A stretch of 9,024 bases of DNA, from NCBI GenBank assembly GCA_024277475.1, contig JAJRVC010000540.1, positions 1-9,024 on the forward strand, given 5' to 3'. A program made the translations under genes and the position numbers. Below the pieces are notes generated by a model. That model was given only the letters and a program-made list of their open reading frames with translations. It ran no database searches and was not told where the DNA came from. Of this stretch, positions 7,101 through 9,024 are shown piece by piece (positions within the stretch are counted from its first letter, which is position 1; each line of letters starts with the position of its first letter). Source of the stretch: Deltaproteobacteria bacterium. Its GTDB lineage: Bacteria; Desulfobacterota; Desulfobacteria; Desulfobacterales; JAFDCJ01.

Positions 7101-9024
7101 AGCAAACCGTCCTGCAGGATGTCTGCGACGATGTATAATTCAGCAATTGCCGGGGCCGCATCGACCACAGAGCGGGCACCCAGACCAACGAAGCCGTCGC
7201 TGGCTTTTCTGGCTTTTACATTCCAGTTGTGATCCCGCCCCAAACCGAGGGGGCCATCCTGCAGGCGGGAGCCGGAGCTGTATGTTCGGGTAAAGTCAAG
7301 ACCAAAGGGGACCTGTCCCCCCCCGACACTCAGGTCCCTTGATGTCTCGAGGTAATGACCGGTGAGCAGGTCAATCGGATCCGCCCCCCTGGGATGGTCT
7401 TCAGGGTTGTCGTGATCTTTTTGCTCATTGGCGGCGCTGTCCGGATCGCATGTTCCATATTCAGTGCCATAGCCGCCGTTTAAGCCGCCCATGATCAGTG
7501 TTTTCATAGACTCATCATAATAAAGAGCATAAAAGCCCGGACCACGGAAATTTTTGTCCTGCAAATCACCATGCTCCGGTAAGATCAACCGGTAATATTG
7601 TGAAATATAATTATCGAGAGTGTTTAGTTGCTCGGCCGTATAATTTACAAGATTTGGTCTAACGTCGGAATCATAATTACCGGATGTCGCATCGAAAATT
7701 TTGTCGCCCTGCATATTGGCGATGTCGAGGAGTTTTATGGTTGAAACTGCGGATATGGGCTGCATCTGATCGATAGCGCCCCATTCGAAAGCGCTTTTTA
7801 AGCCGGATTTAGCAAAGAAGCTGCCGGGAGGCGGCCACGTGTTCCCGTCCAACGGCAGTGAACTGCTCACAGACATGGGTGTATCGATAATGATCGTATC
7901 CTTTTGCATCAACCAGCCAAAATCATGGTGACGGATCGAGATGGCATTAGAGACTGAATCTGAAATTTTGTTCACGCTGGAAGTCTCAGACAACCATGAA
8001 AGACCGATCAGGTTCAGGGATTCCCCTAAAACTGCTTCGGAATCAAGGGCGAGCCCGTCAGCTAAAAACTGCTCCAAAATCATTCGCCGCTTTTCGATAA
8101 TTCTCCTGCCCGTATGACCCCAACCGTTCACGAAACAATAGAAAGCATCCCTGTCCAGATTAATTCGCTCATATTGATTACCATAAGTACCTTCATTGGT
8201 CAGAGAGACATGATCAATCTCGATTGAGAACTGGTTGTCTTCAGTATATTTACCGACCCCTATCTCTTCGCCTTCCAGTATTAAATGCACATAATAATCG
8301 GTTCCGTCAAAGGTTGTGTGGAGCGTTAACCGTTTGCCGTAGATCTCCCTTGCTTCAAGGTTTACGTCAAAATTGCCTTCGGCAGGGTAGAGATTGTTAT
8401 AATAGCTAAAATAGACCATTGTTTCATTCGGCATCCATTCCCACACGTTGAAGACGTGATCCAGGGTAGTCTGAAACGGTTGATTTCTGACAACCTTGAT
8501 CCGGCGGCCACCGATAACATCATCAATTCCCGCTCCCGGAATATTGGTTTCAATATAATTTACAAGATTACCCGTATATGTGGTCAAATCGCTCCGAATA
8601 TTCGCCCTGTTCATGTTTTCCAGATAATTAGACGATGATGTCATTCCATCTGCAGCTCGCGCAATAAATGTTGGTTTGTCATAACCGAGCGCTGTAACCA
8701 GATCGACACCCGACTTGTATGTATACTCCTTAAAGCTCGGATCGAACATATAATCGGTCCCGTCTATGGAAACCTTGGCCCAGGCATGTTCAATTTCAAC
8801 ATAATCAATGGATCCTCCGGAAGAAGAAACATCAATTTGATCCTTGCCACCATAATAAAATACATTAAATGCCAGATTTGGATCATCCGGTATACCCAGC
8901 CAGCTCATGACCTGTTCTCCGCTAAGCCTGATCTCTCCGTACATATAACTCGCCGTATATCCGGCAGCGGTCATCAGGGCGATCAGCAGCGTTGTTTGGT
9001 CGAAATCATTGCCTTCGCCATCCA
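4136..9024 (-). CDS. Giant Rhs/YD-repeat protein with transglutaminase-like N-terminal domain, 5' end outside window
   Basis: At least 1,628 residues are encoded and the frame is still open at the window edge, so the start and any signal peptide are missing. Numbered from the Met at 8974, a transglutaminase-like domain holds GYTASYMYGEI (5-15), EHAW (62-65) and FDPS (77-80). After about 430 residues of mixed sequence comes the Rhs N-terminal motif DPIDLLTGHY (532-541). YD repeats run from about 700 to 1480. The hyperconserved core end follows: DRIGSVVAL (1502), FTAREFDQETDLYFYRSRYF (1540-1559), GRFLSPDPIGF (1564-1574) and NLYTYVSNNPVNFTDPLGL (1581-1599). Rhs proteins form a hollow shell that encloses a C-terminal toxin, or act as cell-surface adhesins. 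Here only 13 residues (NPAFPGGEYTQTG) follow DPLGL before TAA at 4136-4138, far too short for a toxin; the likely tip continues in the -1 frame. Confidence 0.92.
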   Translation of the reverse strand, partial: DGEGNDFDQTTLLIALMTAAGYTASYMYGEIRLSGEQVMSWLGIPDDPNLAFNVFYYGGKDQIDVSSSGGSIDYVEIEHAWAKVSIDGTDYMFDPSFKEYTYKSGVDLVTALGYDKPTFIARAADGMTSSSNYLENMNRANIRSDLTTYTGNLVNYIETNIPGAGIDDVIGGRRIKVVRNQPFQTTLDHVFNVWEWMPNETMVYFSYYNNLYPAEGNFDVNLEAREIYGKRLTLHTTFDGTDYYVHLILEGEEIGVGKYTEDNQFSIEIDHVSLTNEGTYGNQYERINLDRDAFYCFVNGWGHTGRRIIEKRRMILEQFLADGLALDSEAVLGESLNLIGLSWLSETSSVNKISDSVSNAISIRHHDFGWLMQKDTIIIDTPMSVSSSLPLDGNTWPPPGSFFAKSGLKSAFEWGAIDQMQPISAVSTIKLLDIANMQGDKIFDATSGNYDSDVRPNLVNYTAEQLNTLDNYISQYYRLILPEHGDLQDKNFRGPGFYALYYDESMKTLIMGGLNGGYGTEYGTCDPDSAANEQKDHDNPEDHPRGADPIDLLTGHYLETSRDLSVGGGQVPFGLDFTRTYSSGSRLQDGPLGLGRDHNWNVKARKASDGFVGLGARSVVDAAPAIAELYIVADILQDGLLLDRLMISTLAHRWLVDNLIDNVVNISANGVAYLFAKLPDGTYLPPPGDLTQLEEQGDGSFLFTAEHGTKLDFDTQGRLATWQDPNGNTINLTYSGDRLASVSNAHGGTLSIVYNGENRISEVSDGTTRKCIYTYNTDGSLASATDPEGNTTSYEYDIKGRLTKMFKPSDAINSFVVNTYDVFDRVINQDDPAGERYSYYYGGDRTEEVLPLGSSQKLYFDCRGNSILSIDSVGNETTSEYDGLERHTKTTYPAGNGVEFSYDGVSHYISQISLFPKPGSTEQPREYQFTYESAFNKVSSITDPLGRITKIYYDGNGNPIKYEYPQVDGVVSTYVLTPNSRGQTVSVENPAGVITSVDYDSITALPASVTLDAGGLSETTIAMQYDAVGNLIRMTDPRSNNYDLQYDNNRQPVKEIAPAPFLNETTYSFDADGRLDGFAKETGDSADPWQTTQINYNMPNAQKAFTDPLSRSVTFLNNERGKLWKMTDNAGRITEALYDAGGKAYRLINPLGVVSEEHSFTTNGQRESVTDANANLTTYQYDDFDRMHRIIFPDTSFEAYTYDGKSNIIQKEKRSGQRISYQYNARDQLILKTFPDSSTISYEYDSLGRLTSATAGSGAITFVDDSLNRVVSASHPGGKTIGYEYDRAGNKTKIIYPDGYYVTYTYDELNRLSEILENGSILLVQYTYDSLSRPTLVTHGNGVNEEYRYDASDEVLTIDFNFSDKSVNFTYGYDTVGNLDSFATDDSSFFYSPSAASDVAFTINNLNQYSSVNGTAYSYDADGNLISDGVNTYSYDSEGQLISASTPGHSVNFLYNALNQRIVKEVDGVATSYIYSGIHIIAEYDGHGNLVKRYIYEPGLDSPVVLQNDSGSYYYHKDRIGSVVALSDSSGSVAESYGYSPFGKPDRLSSLGNSLMFTAREFDQETDLYFYRSRYFSPTLGRFLSPDPIGFSGGGLNLYTYVSNNPVNFTDPLGLNPAFPGGEYTQTG
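4178..4471 (-). other. Hyperconserved Rhs core end up to the DPLGL boundary
   Basis: This segment encodes residues 1502-1599 of the large Rhs protein. It includes DRIGSVVAL, GYSPFGKP, the FDQETDLYFYRSRYFSPTLG block, PDPIGF and the closing DPLGL. In the family this segment plugs the Rhs barrel. The Asp residues around DPxGL take part in autoproteolytic release of the C-terminal toxin. All expected residues appear intact, so the core should still fold and cleave. Confidence 0.85.
4185..4228 (-). repeat. Rhs core-end sequence (copy 2, in the intact Rhs gene)
   Basis: This is the partner of 2837-2880, in the same orientation and about 1.35 kb away, with 31 of 44 identical bases by hand count. 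It encodes the YTYVSNNPVNFTDPL boundary. Recombination between the two copies would exchange or delete the intervening C-terminal frame and the small secreted-protein gene; this is an inference. Confidence 0.7.
4535..6874 (-). repeat. YD-repeat tract of the Rhs protein
   Basis: This tract encodes residues about 701-1480, a long series of degenerate repeats of about 20 residues built on the pattern 'Y.YD..G.l......dG....y'. Clear units are CIYTYNTDGSLASATDPEGN, ISYEYDSLGRLTSATAG, IGYEYDRAGNKTKIIYPDGY and YSYDADGNLISDG. The units are protein-level repeats with little DNA identity, so they are old. By family knowledge they coil into the beta-cocoon that gives Rhs proteins their shape. Confidence 0.88.
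8690..9024 (-). other. Transglutaminase-like domain, catalytic Cys apparently replaced
   Basis: The visible start reads DGEGNDFDQTTLLIALMTAA, then GYTASYMYGEI, which fits the transglutaminase-core pattern 'G.C.d.A.ll.ALlRa.Gi.Ar.v.G'. It continues to HAW and the Asp of FDPS. At the place where the nucleophilic Cys is expected (codon 9005-9007) there is Asp. The His and Asp of the triad remain. The domain is therefore probably a binding or structural module, unless the alignment is shifted. The part upstream of the window is not visible. Confidence 0.6.

Overview
The window holds two unrelated blocks that converge near position 2,540-2,690. The left block (1-2,549, + strand) is the end of a polar amino acid ABC uptake operon: a truncated periplasmic binding-protein gene, an HAAT-type permease, its ATPase and a second permease. 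The right block (2,692-9,024, - strand) is an Rhs/YD-repeat locus. It contains the C-terminal 1,628 residues of a giant protein with an N-terminal transglutaminase-like domain and an Rhs core, then a 181-codon frame that looks like the protein's detached C-terminal (toxin) domain, then a small secreted YD-repeat/dockerin-like protein, then a decayed, internally deleted Rhs tip with a different C-terminal sequence. Between the blocks lies a short remnant of an IS630/ISAzo13-like transposase gene on the + strand.

The organism is probably a Gram-negative of the Desulfobacterota (old Deltaproteobacteria) type. This is inferred from the large transglutaminase-Rhs protein, the small secreted protein ending in a Cys-flanked DLDGDQDVDGAD calcium loop, and moderate GC content. 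No marker gene is present, so the assignment is tentative.

In the left block the genes form one transcription unit in the order binding protein, permease, ATPase, permease. Gaps are 63, 14 and 3 bases, and a strong stem-loop sits in the 63-base gap, where it could set the binding protein's usual excess over the membrane parts. The stop codon of the last permease seems to lie inside the transposase remnant, so its last few residues were probably replaced by the insertion or rearrangement.

The right block is the most interesting part. The Rhs core ends with the classic DPLGL boundary but stops 13 residues later. The -1 frame stays open across that stop and encodes a domain with a Cys...His...Asp-Pro order reminiscent of papain-like Rhs toxins. 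Its GC content is clearly lower than that of the core (about 42% against 52% by hand count). No immunity-like gene separates it from the next gene. Further downstream a second DPLGL boundary, with an unrelated tail, survives in a pseudogene. Together these look like the debris of successive Rhs tip replacements.
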